NCBI GenBank assembly: GCA_013204985.1
Contig: JABMLG010000007.1
Coordinates: forward strand, 207,656 to 271,655
From: Microbacteriaceae bacterium VKM Ac-2855
Lineage (GTDB): Bacteria > Actinomycetota > Actinomycetes > Actinomycetales > Microbacteriaceae
Length of the DNA: 64,000 bases
Direction: 5' to 3'
Part shown: positions 49,923 through 58,825 of the stretch, in pieces
Numbering within the stretch: the first letter of the stretch is position 1
How the letters are laid out: each line of letters starts with the position of its first letter
Notes under the pieces: model-generated
What the model was told of the DNA's origin: nothing
Seen by the model: only the letters and a program-made list of their open reading frames with translations
The model's database searches: none
Made by a program: the position numbers and the translations under genes

Positions 49923-51143
49923 TCAGCCCCATCCGCCGAGGTAGGCCTCGACATCCGGTTCACCCGTCATCGGCTCGATCCCCGGCACAACGGCGAGCGG
50001 ATGCGGGAACAACGCGGCGCCGGAATGGCGCGACTCCCGCGCTGCAGCGCGTCGCGAACGGATGCGGAGCAGTGGCGTTCCGTTCGCGTCCGTGGCGGTG
50101 AGGCTGCCGAGCTGCTCCGCAGCGAGCCGGTGCACGGCGCCGGCCAACGCCCCGGCGTGGATCCGCACCGGCTGCAGCAGCTCGACCTCGACGCGCACAC
50201 GGTCTCCGAGGGCTGCCGGTGACGCGACCGCGCCGCGCACGTCTGCCAGGGCGGAGTCGAGGGCCACGAAGCGCGTCGCAGCGGCCCACGCCTCGGGTAC
50301 CGAGACCACGGTGTCGGCGTGGGCCGACGGGAGCCCGTGCGGGCGTGAACCCGGCACCGGGATCAGGTCCGCGAGTCGGAGGGCTTCGGCGTTGCGCCCG
50401 CTGAGCCGAGCGTCCTCGCGGCCGGCCCACTCGGGTCCGTCGTGCCAGGCGACCGCGTCGGGCACGTGCGCGAATACGGCGCCGGCCAGCCAGGCGCGGT
50501 AGGCCCACTCCCAATCCTCGCCGCCGTAGTTCGTGAACGATTCGTCGAAGCCCCCGGTCTCGGCGAAGAACGATCGGCTGCAGCCGATCACGGCACCGAT
50601 CACGTAGCGGTAGCTGCGATCGTCCGCCCGCAGTAGGTCATCGGTGTCCTGATAGCCCTGGGCCAGCCACCTCGGCTCGGGCAGCTCGTGCTCGGGCCCC
50701 GCGATCCGCACCTCGGCCGAGGCGTCGATGCCGGTGAAGTCCGCGTGGCGGCGTCGTCCGACCGTGACCGCATCCGCACACAGCGCGGGTAATCGGGTCA
50801 GCGCTCGCAGATACCCCGGCTCGGGGGCGGTGTCGGCGTCGAGGAAGCAGAGCACCTCGCCGCTCGCTCGTTCCGCGCCGCGATTGCGCGCCGCCGCGAG
50901 CCGGAAGCCCCGGTCGTCCTGCACCAGGAGCGTGACCTCGGCCGGGACCCGCGGCGGCTGCTCCGAGCCGTCATCGACGACGATCACCTCGACGGAACCG
51001 CTCGGGTAGTCCTGGCGCCGCAGCGCGAGCAGGGTGCGGTCGAGCTCGGCCTGCTGCTGGTAGTGCGGCACGATCACCGAGACGCTGGGCAGCGGGTCGG
51101 GCCGCACGCCGTCGAGCAGGTCCCATCGGTTGCCCGGGATCAC
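49923..51143 (-). CDS. Glycosyltransferase family 2 protein
   Basis: 406 residues. GT-A fold: VSVIVPHYQQQAELDRTLLAL, IVVDDGSEQP (D-D-G), LAAARNRGAERASGEVLCFL, the metal-binding DADTAPEPG, and a galactosyltransferase-like second motif YGGEDWEWAYRAW. The C-terminal 130 residues are extra and not recognised. It starts at GTG 51143, overlapping the preceding gene as GTGA. With the other transferases here it probably builds a surface polysaccharide or glycolipid. Confidence 0.9.
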   Translation of the reverse strand: MIPGNRWDLLDGVRPDPLPSVSVIVPHYQQQAELDRTLLALRRQDYPSGSVEVIVVDDGSEQPPRVPAEVTLLVQDDRGFRLAAARNRGAERASGEVLCFLDADTAPEPGYLRALTRLPALCADAVTVGRRRHADFTGIDASAEVRIAGPEHELPEPRWLAQGYQDTDDLLRADDRSYRYVIGAVIGCSRSFFAETGGFDESFTNYGGEDWEWAYRAWLAGAVFAHVPDAVAWHDGPEWAGREDARLSGRNAEALRLADLIPVPGSRPHGLPSAHADTVVSVPEAWAAATRFVALDSALADVRGAVASPAALGDRVRVEVELLQPVRIHAGALAGAVHRLAAEQLGSLTATDANGTPLLRIRSRRAAARESRHSGAALFPHPLAVVPGIEPMTGEPDVEAYLGGWG

Positions 51144-52090
51144 CACGCGACCGCCTCGTTCCACCAGCGGCGGTACTGCGCGGCCGAGTCCGCAAGCGTC
51201 GGACCGAGCGGAGCACCGGTCGGCAGCACGGTCGATGCCGGCTCCCGCCACGCGGCCTCCAGCGCATCCGGCAGCGAGCGGTACGGCGTGACCGTGCCCG
51301 GACGCAGCCGTGCGGTCTCCTCGACGTACGGCGACGCGATCACCAGAGGCCGACGGCCCTCGTCGATCCAGTCCAGCAGCGAACGCGAGGCCGAGATGTG
51401 ACGGTGCGCGATCAGCGGGATGCCGTCCCCGCGCAGTCGCGTCGTGTACTCGGCGTCGTCGAGGAAACCGGTGACGACGAAGCCGACCCCGAGCGATTCC
51501 GCGAGTCGGCCCAGCCGCTCCGCCTCGTCCGCGTGACCGTCGCTGACGCCGCCCAGCGCGCGCACCGTAACAATCTCGCCGAGGCGCGCCGAGAGCACAG
51601 AGGCCGCCACGATCGCGTCTTCGTGCCCTTTTCCGGGATACACGAAACCCGCCAGCAGCACGTCGGCACGGGGCCGGGGCGGCTCGGACTCCGGCGCGCG
51701 CGACCGACGCACCCCGAGCGGGATGACCACGGTGTCGATGCCGAGATGCTCGGCGACGAGCGCCTTCTCGTGCTCGCTGCTGACCGCCACTCCGCGTGCC
51801 GCCGCGGCGATCCGCCGGTACGCGTCGCCACGTCGCCGCAGATTGCGTTCGCCGTCGGACTCCTGCGGAACGTCGTGCAGCGTCACCGTCAGCGGCGCGC
51901 GTTCCGCCAGGGCCTCGATGCGCGCGGCGGCGTCGGCAGGAGTCGCCGCGAGTGCTCGGTCGGTGACGTGCACGTGCATCCGCTCGCCGTCATCACCCAC
52001 CGGGAGGCCACCGGCGGCCGAGAGTTCGCGTGCGTAACGCACGACGCCGTGCGCGGAAGGGCCAAGGAGGAGGGTCACGGGGAGCGGCAT
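51140..52090 (-). CDS. Glycosyltransferase (GT-B, family 4-like)
   Basis: 316 residues. It has a GT-B shape: PVTLLLGPSAHGVVRYAREL, a short N-terminal domain, a linker with VVIPLGVRR, then DVLLAGFVYPGKGHEDAIVA, GFLDDAEYTTRLRG and PLIAHRHISASRSLLDWIDEGRRPLVI in the nucleotide-sugar-binding half. It is co-translated with the family 2 enzyme that follows. The donor and acceptor are unknown. Confidence 0.8.
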   Translation of the reverse strand: MPLPVTLLLGPSAHGVVRYARELSAAGGLPVGDDGERMHVHVTDRALAATPADAAARIEALAERAPLTVTLHDVPQESDGERNLRRRGDAYRRIAAAARGVAVSSEHEKALVAEHLGIDTVVIPLGVRRSRAPESEPPRPRADVLLAGFVYPGKGHEDAIVAASVLSARLGEIVTVRALGGVSDGHADEAERLGRLAESLGVGFVVTGFLDDAEYTTRLRGDGIPLIAHRHISASRSLLDWIDEGRRPLVIASPYVEETARLRPGTVTPYRSLPDALEAAWREPASTVLPTGAPLGPTLADSAAQYRRWWNEAVAW

Positions 52091-52229
52091 CGCGCGCCAG
52101 ACTGTCCGATTCGGGCAGCCGCGTCAATCACATGCGGGAATCGAGAATACCTGCGAACGTCGGAATTGCTACCTCGACGATTCGGGGTGGCAGCGCTCTG
52201 CCTGGAACCTGCAGCGGCGAGGAGGCCTG

Positions 52230-53321
52230 TTGAGCACGACCATCACCCCGACCAGCATCGCTACCGTTCGTGTGCTCTCCGTTCCTGCCGCGCACCCGTA
52301 CGTGCGCGCCGTGACGGCGGATCCGCGTGTGACGGTGCTCGCCGATCCGCCGGTGCCCGGTGCTCGCGACGGTCAATGGTGGCCGCCGCAGGCGCTGCGG
52401 ACCGACTGGATCGCCGCGCACGCCGGTGACGCCGACGTGCTGCACATCCACTTCGGTACGGAGTCCTTCGAACCCGCCGAGCTGGTGGCGGCGGTCGACG
52501 CCGCGCACCGCAACGGCTGGCCTGTCGTGTACACCGTGCACGATCTCGAGAACCCCCAGCTCAGCGACCAGTCGACGCACCGGGATCTTCTCGACGCTCT
52601 GGTGCCGCGGGCGGATGCGGTTCTCACGCTCACCCCCGGTGCCGCCACCGAGATCCGGCAGCGCTGGTACCGCGAGGCGACCGTACTGCCGCATCCGCAC
52701 CTGCTCGGTGACGACATCGTGCTGGTCGACCCGGCACCGCACGAGACGGCCGTGATCGGCCTCGAGCTGAAAGACCTCAGGCCGAACATCGACGCCGTCG
52801 CCGCGACGCACGCCGTGCTCGACGCGGTCGGCGAGCTGAGCGCCTCCGGTATCCCGGCCCGTGCCGACGTACGGATGCACCGCTCCGTCCGCGACCCGGA
52901 GACGCGCGAGGCCGTACGCCGCTTGGTCGCGGGAACCGGCGGCGAGCTCATCGAGCACGACCGCTTCGACGACACGACCCTGGCCCGCTCGTTGAGCGCG
53001 CTGGACGCAGTGGTGCTGCCGTACGCGTACGGCACGCACTCCGGGTGGCTCGAGCTGTGCTGGGATCTCGGTGTCCCGGTGGCGGTGCCTCGACGCGGCT
53101 ACTACGCGCAGCAGCACGACGACTCCTCGGTCGCGACCTTCGACGAGGGGTCGCTCACCTCAGCGCTCGCCGGCCTTCTGCGCGGGCCGCGCGCCGGAAC
53201 CGCCGAACGCGCCCTGTTGCGCGCCTCGCGACACGGCGAACGCCGAGCGGTCGATCCCCGCACCGCCCAGTCGCACGCGGATCTCTACGCGCGACTGCTC
53301 GCAGAGCGACCGCGCCCGTGA
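52230..53321 (+). CDS. Glycosyltransferase-like protein
   Basis: 363 residues. GT-B features: DVLHIHFGTESFEPAELVAA, WPVVYTVHDLENPQ, ADAVLTLTPGAATEIRQRW, VLPHPHLL, and a C-terminal half with LSALDAVVLPYAYGTHSGWLELCWDLG, which stands in place of the E-x7-E donor site of GT4 enzymes. The start is TTG at 52230 after GAGGAGGCCTG. It heads a four-gene block of transferases, each coupled by a four-base overlap. Confidence 0.8.
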   Translation: MSTTITPTSIATVRVLSVPAAHPYVRAVTADPRVTVLADPPVPGARDGQWWPPQALRTDWIAAHAGDADVLHIHFGTESFEPAELVAAVDAAHRNGWPVVYTVHDLENPQLSDQSTHRDLLDALVPRADAVLTLTPGAATEIRQRWYREATVLPHPHLLGDDIVLVDPAPHETAVIGLELKDLRPNIDAVAATHAVLDAVGELSASGIPARADVRMHRSVRDPETREAVRRLVAGTGGELIEHDRFDDTTLARSLSALDAVVLPYAYGTHSGWLELCWDLGVPVAVPRRGYYAQQHDDSSVATFDEGSLTSALAGLLRGPRAGTAERALLRASRHGERRAVDPRTAQSHADLYARLLAERPRP

Positions 53322-54430
53322 CGGCGCCCCTGAACATCGTTCTGATCGGCCCCGCACGTCACCCGATCCGCCAACCGCACGCCGGCGGACTCGAATCCGC
53401 CGTCTGGAACGAGGTGCGGATGCTGCGTCGGCTCGGCCACCGGGTGCGGCTGATCGCGGTGGCAGGCTCCGACTTCCTCGATGAGGATGCGGCAGAGTTC
53501 ACGCTGCCGCCGGCGCGCTGGGCCGCTGAGGAGGCCGCCGCGGAGAACGACACCGACTACCCCGCGGGTCATCTCGACCGTGCCAGCATCGCCCTCGATC
53601 GCGCCCTCGACAAGGTCGCCGACGAGGCGGGTCGGCTGGACGTGATCGCGAACCACAGCCTGCATCCGCTGCCCCTGCTCCGTGCGGGCGAACTCGGCAC
53701 GCCCATGCTGACCACGCTGCACACCCCGGTTCTGCTCGAACTCGTGGCCGCCGACGCGGCCTGCATCGGCGAGCGATCGGCGTTCGTCGCGGTCAGCGAG
53801 CACACCCGCGCCCAGTGGGCTGCAGTCGGTATCGAGTCCACGGTGCTGCCCAACGGGGTGGACGTGGACGACTGGCCGTTGGGGGCCGGAGGATCGGGGG
53901 AGCTGATCTGGTTCGGCCGCTTGGTGCCGGAGAAGGGTGCTCACCTCGCCATCGAGGTCGCTCGGATGCTGGGCCGTCCGCTGACCCTGATCGGTCGCGT
54001 GGGCGACCCCGCCTACGCGGAGCGATCGGTCTTCCCGCTGCTGGGCGACGGCATCCGCCATCTGGGCGCACTCGATCAGCCGCGACTCGCCGCGGCGGTG
54101 GGCCGGAGCTCGGTCGCGATGATCACGCCCGTCTGGGCCGAACCCTTCGGTCTCGTCGTTCCCGAGGCTCTGCTCTGCGGCACGCCCGTCGCTGCCTTCG
54201 ACGTCGGCGGCATCGCCGAGATCGCTCGAACGACGTCCGGCGTCGAGACCGCGCCGGTGGGCGACGTGACGGCGCTCGCCGCAGTGGTGGAGCGGATGCT
54301 CGATCGGCCCGATCCGCTGGCCCGCGGCCGGATCCGCACCGAGGCCGCTCGGCACTACTCGCTCGGGCAGCGCACCCGGCGGCTCGAGACGATGTTCCGC
54401 GCGTCCGCCGCGCGCCTGAGCCTGGCATGA
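53318..54430 (+). CDS. Glycosyltransferase family 4 protein
   Basis: 370 residues. GT4 pattern: HAGGLESAVWNEVRMLRRLGHR near the N-terminus, VAVSEHTRAQWAAVGIESTVLPNGVD, IWFGRLVPEKGAHLAIEVA, and the donor-site motif PVWAEPFGLVVPEALLCGTPVAAFDVGG (E-x7-E). It starts at GTG 53318 (GTGA overlap). It probably transfers a hexose or similar sugar to a growing glycan. Confidence 0.92.
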   Translation: MTAPLNIVLIGPARHPIRQPHAGGLESAVWNEVRMLRRLGHRVRLIAVAGSDFLDEDAAEFTLPPARWAAEEAAAENDTDYPAGHLDRASIALDRALDKVADEAGRLDVIANHSLHPLPLLRAGELGTPMLTTLHTPVLLELVAADAACIGERSAFVAVSEHTRAQWAAVGIESTVLPNGVDVDDWPLGAGGSGELIWFGRLVPEKGAHLAIEVARMLGRPLTLIGRVGDPAYAERSVFPLLGDGIRHLGALDQPRLAAAVGRSSVAMITPVWAEPFGLVVPEALLCGTPVAAFDVGGIAEIARTTSGVETAPVGDVTALAAVVERMLDRPDPLARGRIRTEAARHYSLGQRTRRLETMFRASAARLSLA

Positions 54431-55419
54431 GGCCGGTCGTCGGCTGGTACGTGCATCATCACGGCGGGGGTCATCTCGCACGGATGCTGGCGGTGCGCCC
54501 GCATCTGGACGCCGATGTCGTCTGCTTCAGCTCGCTTCCGGCGCCGGAGATGCTGCCCGCGGACACGGAATGGATCGAGCTGCCGCACGACGATGCTGCC
54601 GAGGTCGGCCGCGACCCCGAGCGTGAGGATCCGGAGGTCGGCGGGCTCCTGCACTGGGCGCCGCTCGGTCACCGCGGTCATCGCGCTCGGCTGGCGCGGA
54701 TCGCTGCGGTCGCGAGTGAGCGTTCGCTCGCCGGAATGGTCGTCGACGTATCGGTCGAAGTCGTGCTGTTCGCGCGCCTGCTCGGGCTCCCCGTCGTGCT
54801 GTTCACCCAACCGGGAGCGCGAGACGACGAACCCCATCGGCTCGCCTTCCGCGCGGCGAGCCGGATCATCGCTCCGTGGCCCGCGGAGCTGCTTCAGCCG
54901 CTGCACTTGGTTCCGCTGGGTGCGCGAACGGTCTACACCGGCGGGATCACGCGCTTCGAGGGGCGCGAGCCGCATCCGCCGACATCGACTGTGCTGCTGC
55001 TCTCGGGCGGCGGCGGAACCAGCGTCACGGAGCAGCAGCTGCACGACACTCGCCTGGCGACCGCGGACGTCGACTGGCTGGTCCTCGGTCGAGGGGTCTG
55101 GCGCTCCGATCCGTGGCCGGCGATCGCCGGAGCGGATGTGGTGGTGAGCTGGGCGGGTCAGAACGCCGTCGCCGACATCGCCGCAGCCGGGGCTCGCGCG
55201 GTCGTGATCCCGCAGGAGCGCCCGTTCGACGAGCAACGGGCCACGGCGGCGGCTCTGAGCCGCGCCGGACTCGCCGCCGTCGAGCCCGTCTGGCCCGAAC
55301 CTGACCAGTGGCCCGCCCTCCTCGCCCGGGCGCGGGCCGTTCAGCCGCAGTGGCAGCGTTGGGAGACGGCCGGGGCCGCTCGGCGCGCGGCGGATGCGAT
55401 CGCGGAGGTAGTCCGATGA
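54427..55419 (+). CDS. Glycosyltransferase, family 28 C-terminal-like
   Basis: 330 residues. The N-terminal YVHHHGGGHLARMLAVRPHL has the HxGGGH-type opening of MurG-like enzymes; the C-terminus has LLLSGGGGTSVTEQQLHD, IAGADVVVSWAGQNAVADIAAAGARAVVIPQERPFDEQ, like the UDP-sugar-binding half of MurG/MGDG synthases. It is coupled by ATGA and probably uses a nucleotide sugar. Confidence 0.87.
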   Translation: MRPVVGWYVHHHGGGHLARMLAVRPHLDADVVCFSSLPAPEMLPADTEWIELPHDDAAEVGRDPEREDPEVGGLLHWAPLGHRGHRARLARIAAVASERSLAGMVVDVSVEVVLFARLLGLPVVLFTQPGARDDEPHRLAFRAASRIIAPWPAELLQPLHLVPLGARTVYTGGITRFEGREPHPPTSTVLLLSGGGGTSVTEQQLHDTRLATADVDWLVLGRGVWRSDPWPAIAGADVVVSWAGQNAVADIAAAGARAVVIPQERPFDEQRATAAALSRAGLAAVEPVWPEPDQWPALLARARAVQPQWQRWETAGAARRAADAIAEVVR

Positions 55420-56216
55420 GATGCGTGGTCGTTACGATCGCCTCCGAGGCGCGCCGCGCGCACCTGCTGAATCAGCTCGCGCTCCTCGGCGACGTGCCCG
55501 TCGTCGTGGTCTGGCTGGACGCGGAGCCGGCGCGCGACATCCGGGCGACGACGCTGCTGCACGTGCCGCCGGGCGCCGACGGCATGCGGCTCGCGGCTGC
55601 CCGCAACGCCGGCGCCGATGCGGCCCTCGCACTCGGCGCCGAGCTGCTGGTCTTCCTCGACGCGGACTGCGTGCCCGGCGCTGAGCTGTTCGATCGCTAT
55701 CGGAGCGCCGCCGTCCTGCACTCCGACGCCGTGCTCTGCGGCCCGGTCACCTACCTCGCCGAGGGCGAGAACGTGTACGACCGGCGGATGCTCGACGTCG
55801 AGGCGGATCCGCATCCCGCCCGGCCCAATCCGGCTGACGGTGTGGTGCAGCTCGCGAGCGGGTACGAGCTGTTCTGGTCGCTTTCGTTCGCACTCACTGC
55901 TGACACCTGGCGTCGTGGCCCGCGCTTCGACGAGGCGTACGAGGGATATGGCGCGGAGGACACCGACTTCGCCTTCGCCCAGCGCGAAGCCGGTCGACGG
56001 CTGGCGTGGGTCGGTGGGGCTCACGCTCACCACCAGTGGCATCCGACCGCCAAGCCGCCGTGGCAGCATCTCGATGACATCCTGCGCAACGGCGCCCGAT
56101 TCGCCGAGCGCTGGCAGGTCTGGCCGATGCGCGGCTGGCTCGAGGCCTTCGCCACGGCAGGCGCCGTCGTCGAGTCGGACGGCGCCTGGCGGCGCACCGA
56201 GCGCCCCCGCCCCTAA
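55416..56216 (+). CDS. Glycosyltransferase family 2-like protein
   Basis: 266 residues. GT-A fold with a short N-terminus: VVVTIASEARRAHLLNQLAL, LAAARNAGADAALALGAELL, metal-binding DADCVPGAEL, and the galactosyltransferase-type acceptor region YEGYGAEDTDFAFAQREAG. It starts at ATG 55416 within the preceding stop. It closes the plus-strand transferase block and ends 1 bp before the tandem repeats at 56218. Confidence 0.9.
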   Translation: MRCVVVTIASEARRAHLLNQLALLGDVPVVVVWLDAEPARDIRATTLLHVPPGADGMRLAAARNAGADAALALGAELLVFLDADCVPGAELFDRYRSAAVLHSDAVLCGPVTYLAEGENVYDRRMLDVEADPHPARPNPADGVVQLASGYELFWSLSFALTADTWRRGPRFDEAYEGYGAEDTDFAFAQREAGRRLAWVGGAHAHHQWHPTAKPPWQHLDDILRNGARFAERWQVWPMRGWLEAFATAGAVVESDGAWRRTERPRP

Positions 56217-56217
56217 T

Positions 56218-56388
56218 GGGTTGCCGTTTCTTTGACGCCCGCCTTCGTGGTGGGTTGCCGTTTTTTCGACGCCGACCTTCGTGCTTGGTTGCCGTTTCTT
56301 TGACGCCCACCTTCGTGGTGGGTTGCCGTTTCTTTGACGCCCACCCTTCGTGGTGGGTTGCCGATTCTTTGACGTCCACCTTTGACGC
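56218..56388. repeat. Tandem repeat, 34-bp unit, 5 copies
   Basis: Units begin at 56218, 56252, 56286, 56320 and 56355, each starting with GGGTTGCCGTTTCTTTGACG or a one- to two-base variant and ending in CTTCGTGGT or similar. The 20-base core is that of the 38-bp array at 11715. It lies between the convergent ends 56216 and 56403. Spacers are not unique, so this is not a CRISPR array. Confidence 0.95.
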
Positions 56389-56402
56389 CCGCCCCGCAGC
56401 CC

Positions 56403-57734
56403 TCACTCGAGCAGCCGGTCGACCGCCCTCCGCAGATCCGGCGCGACGGCGTCGGCCGTGAAGTCGTTCATCCCCGCGCGAGCCGTGCGCGCCAATCGAT
56501 CGCGCAGCTCCCGGTCGGAAAGCAGCCGGATGATCGCCGCGGCGAGAGCGGCGTCGTCACCCGGCGGCACCAGCAGAGCATCGACGTCGTCGGTGCAGAA
56601 ATCGTCGTAGCCGCTGCCGCTGGTCACCACCACCGCCGTGCCCAGGGCTTTCGCCTCGAGCGCCACCTGCCCGAAGCCCTCCCAGAGCGACGGGCAGACG
56701 ACCACGTCTGCAGCACCGATACCAGCGTAGAGCTCGTCGCCGCCCACGTGCCCGAGGAAGACCACGGCGTCGCGCGACGCCTCCGGCAACATGGCCAGCA
56801 GCTCCTGCTGACTCGGTTCGAATCGATGGTCGCCGGTGGCGCCGGCCAGCACGAAACGCACGGACGAGTCGGTGGCGGCCACCCGCGCGAATGCCCGCAC
56901 CGCCGTGATCACCCCTTTTCGGCGTTCCAGCCGCCCGAGGAAGAGCACGGTCGGGCCGGTCGGCCACTGGGCGGGCACCGCCGCCCGCGCACCCGCAGCT
57001 TGCACCTGCAGCACGTCGATGCAGTTGCGCACGATGGCGGCGGGCGGCAACGAACCGGATGCACGCCGCGTCACCTCGAGCATCGCGCGCGAGATCGGCA
57101 CCACGCCCCGCGATCGGTGGATCTGCCGTTCCTCCAGGAGGCTCTGTACGGCGACCGCGAACGCGTCCATTCCGAACGAGCGGAGCGAGAAGCCGGCGAT
57201 GAGATTCGCGACCCGCGTGCTGGTCGCGAGATTCGTGATCACCGGCGCGGGCCGCGGCAGCAGACCCGCGACTCCGGCCCACTCGGGCGCGAAGACGACG
57301 TCGTACCGTCCGCGGTCGAACGCGCGGCGGAGGAGGACGGCTCGCACGACGGGTCGAACAACGCGAGCGATGCGATCGAGGCGATGCCAGGCCACGATCC
57401 GGACGCCGTCGGGAGCCTGCCGCGCCGGTTCATCGGCGAAGACGACGAGGTCCACGTCTGCACCCGAGCGCACGAGTGCCGGCAGCAGTGACGCGTAGTG
57501 CCGGCCGATCCCGCCGGTGTAACCAGTCAGCCCCGCGTACTCGGTGACGCCGACCAGCCACCGCTGGTGCTGCGCTGCGATGGTGGCGTCCCCTCGTCGT
57601 TCGAAGCCGCGCCCGGAACGGCTCCGAGGCGCGGCACTTCCGATTCGATCACCGCTCGACGCTCGGCGCAGCGGATTGACCGTGCGGCGTGCATCCGCTA
57701 ACCGCCTGGCGACCCGCCGCCGGAGCGATGCCAC
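56403..57734 (-). CDS. Glycosyltransferase family 4 protein
   Basis: 443 residues from GTG 57734; ATG 57758 and GTG 57740 are in-frame alternatives. TTTCAT lies 6 nt before GTG 57734. GT4 motifs: GGIGRHYASLLPALVRSGADVDLV, DVVFAPEWAGVAGLLPRPAP, GVVPISRAMLEVTRRASGS, VLFLGRLERRKGVITAVRAF and VVCPSLWEGFGQVALEAKALGTAVVVTSGSGY (E-x7-E). The N-terminal 70 residues are basic and unlike the family. Divergent from the gene at 57757, with which it would overlap if ATG 57758 is used. Confidence 0.9.
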   Translation of the reverse strand: MASLRRRVARRLADARRTVNPLRRASSGDRIGSAAPRSRSGRGFERRGDATIAAQHQRWLVGVTEYAGLTGYTGGIGRHYASLLPALVRSGADVDLVVFADEPARQAPDGVRIVAWHRLDRIARVVRPVVRAVLLRRAFDRGRYDVVFAPEWAGVAGLLPRPAPVITNLATSTRVANLIAGFSLRSFGMDAFAVAVQSLLEERQIHRSRGVVPISRAMLEVTRRASGSLPPAAIVRNCIDVLQVQAAGARAAVPAQWPTGPTVLFLGRLERRKGVITAVRAFARVAATDSSVRFVLAGATGDHRFEPSQQELLAMLPEASRDAVVFLGHVGGDELYAGIGAADVVVCPSLWEGFGQVALEAKALGTAVVVTSGSGYDDFCTDDVDALLVPPGDDAALAAAIIRLLSDRELRDRLARTARAGMNDFTADAVAPDLRRAVDRLLE

Positions 57735-57756
57735 GAGCACATGAAAAAATGCAGGC

Positions 57757-58734
57757 ATGGATGCACGGGCAGCGGTCGAGGTCAGGTTCGAGTACCTCGA
57801 CGACGATTCGCAGCGGGGCACGCACGAGAAGTCCTCGCTCACGGAGTGCGCGGCCATCATCGCTGCTGCTGCGCTCGACGCCGACAATGCCGTTCTCATT
57901 CTCACCGGCGACTTCGAGCAATCGGTCCGCGACCGCTATCCCATCGAAACACCCCATCTCGACGACCGCGAACGCGGCGAAGACGCGGTGGGTGCGAAGG
58001 TCATGGCGGTGGGAGAGGAGATCCACGTCATCCTGACGGACCTCTACTTCGAACCGAATCCTGATCCCTCGTTCGGCTATGAACTGCGTAACCGGCTGGT
58101 CACGCGAACAGTGCGTCATGAGGCAGGGCACGTCGCGATGGAACAGGCCGGTGAGGCGGATGGCCCCACCATCGATGGGGAGGGCGCAGCGCGCCGCCGG
58201 CTTCTCCTCACCGCGGACGAGGTCATCAGCGAGTACCGCTCAGACCTCGATGTGGCGCTCGAGTACCGCACCGTCATCGACGGCTTCACGCCGGAGGAGA
58301 TCGCATCGTGGCTCCGCGCGTCGCTGACTCGGATCACGACCGTCGATTTCCAGGCACATCGTGATGCTGAGAGGGTCGCGTACGACGTGTCGGACGCGGT
58401 GGGGATGGCGGCGAAGCTCTTGGCGCCGAATGCGGCGGAGCGCGTACTGCGCGGACTCGAGCCTCGCGACGCATTCGAGGACACGACGACAGCGATTGCG
58501 GATTGGCGAGAGATGATCGAGCCCGTCTGGGAAGGCTTCGCCGGCGCCCTCGACGGCATTCCGCCCGCCAGCGCACGTGTGTCGCGTGGTGACCTCGATC
58601 GAGCGACTGCCCGCCTCGCCGATGTGCTGAACGCGTGGCTGCTACGTCTGAAGGTCGAGTGGAACGATGGTGCTCAGGTCTTCCGCATCACCTCGTTCGC
58701 TGTCTACGAAGAGCCTCTCCGCGAAGAGCCCTGA
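57757..58734 (+). CDS. Uncharacterised protein with HEAGH zinc-peptidase-like motif
   Basis: 325 residues. HEAGH at residues 121-125 within VRHEAGHVAMEQAG matches the HExxH zinc site of metallopeptidases; a third ligand could be Glu155 or Glu159 in TADEVISEYRSD. No signal peptide or membrane helix is present, so it is probably cytoplasmic. Residues 70-100 (EDAVGAKVMAVGEEIHVILTD) form an alpha/beta strand region. The family is not recognised. The ATG is 6 nt after AAAAAT. It lies inside the glycosyltransferase region without a clear partner. Confidence 0.8.
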   Translation: MDARAAVEVRFEYLDDDSQRGTHEKSSLTECAAIIAAAALDADNAVLILTGDFEQSVRDRYPIETPHLDDRERGEDAVGAKVMAVGEEIHVILTDLYFEPNPDPSFGYELRNRLVTRTVRHEAGHVAMEQAGEADGPTIDGEGAARRRLLLTADEVISEYRSDLDVALEYRTVIDGFTPEEIASWLRASLTRITTVDFQAHRDAERVAYDVSDAVGMAAKLLAPNAAERVLRGLEPRDAFEDTTTAIADWREMIEPVWEGFAGALDGIPPASARVSRGDLDRATARLADVLNAWLLRLKVEWNDGAQVFRITSFAVYEEPLREEP

Positions 58735-58825
58735 CCGCACACGGCTTCACATCGATCCTCGATTGCGTCGTCCGTGCGTCAATGCGATGAGTTCGTCATG
58801 GGATCACGGGTGCGGCCCCGTTGGA

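Noticed and set aside
56218..56388. Possible CRISPR array
   Set aside because: Repeats are 34 bp end to end without unique spacers of even length, there are no cas genes, and the core is shared with a 38-bp array of another period.
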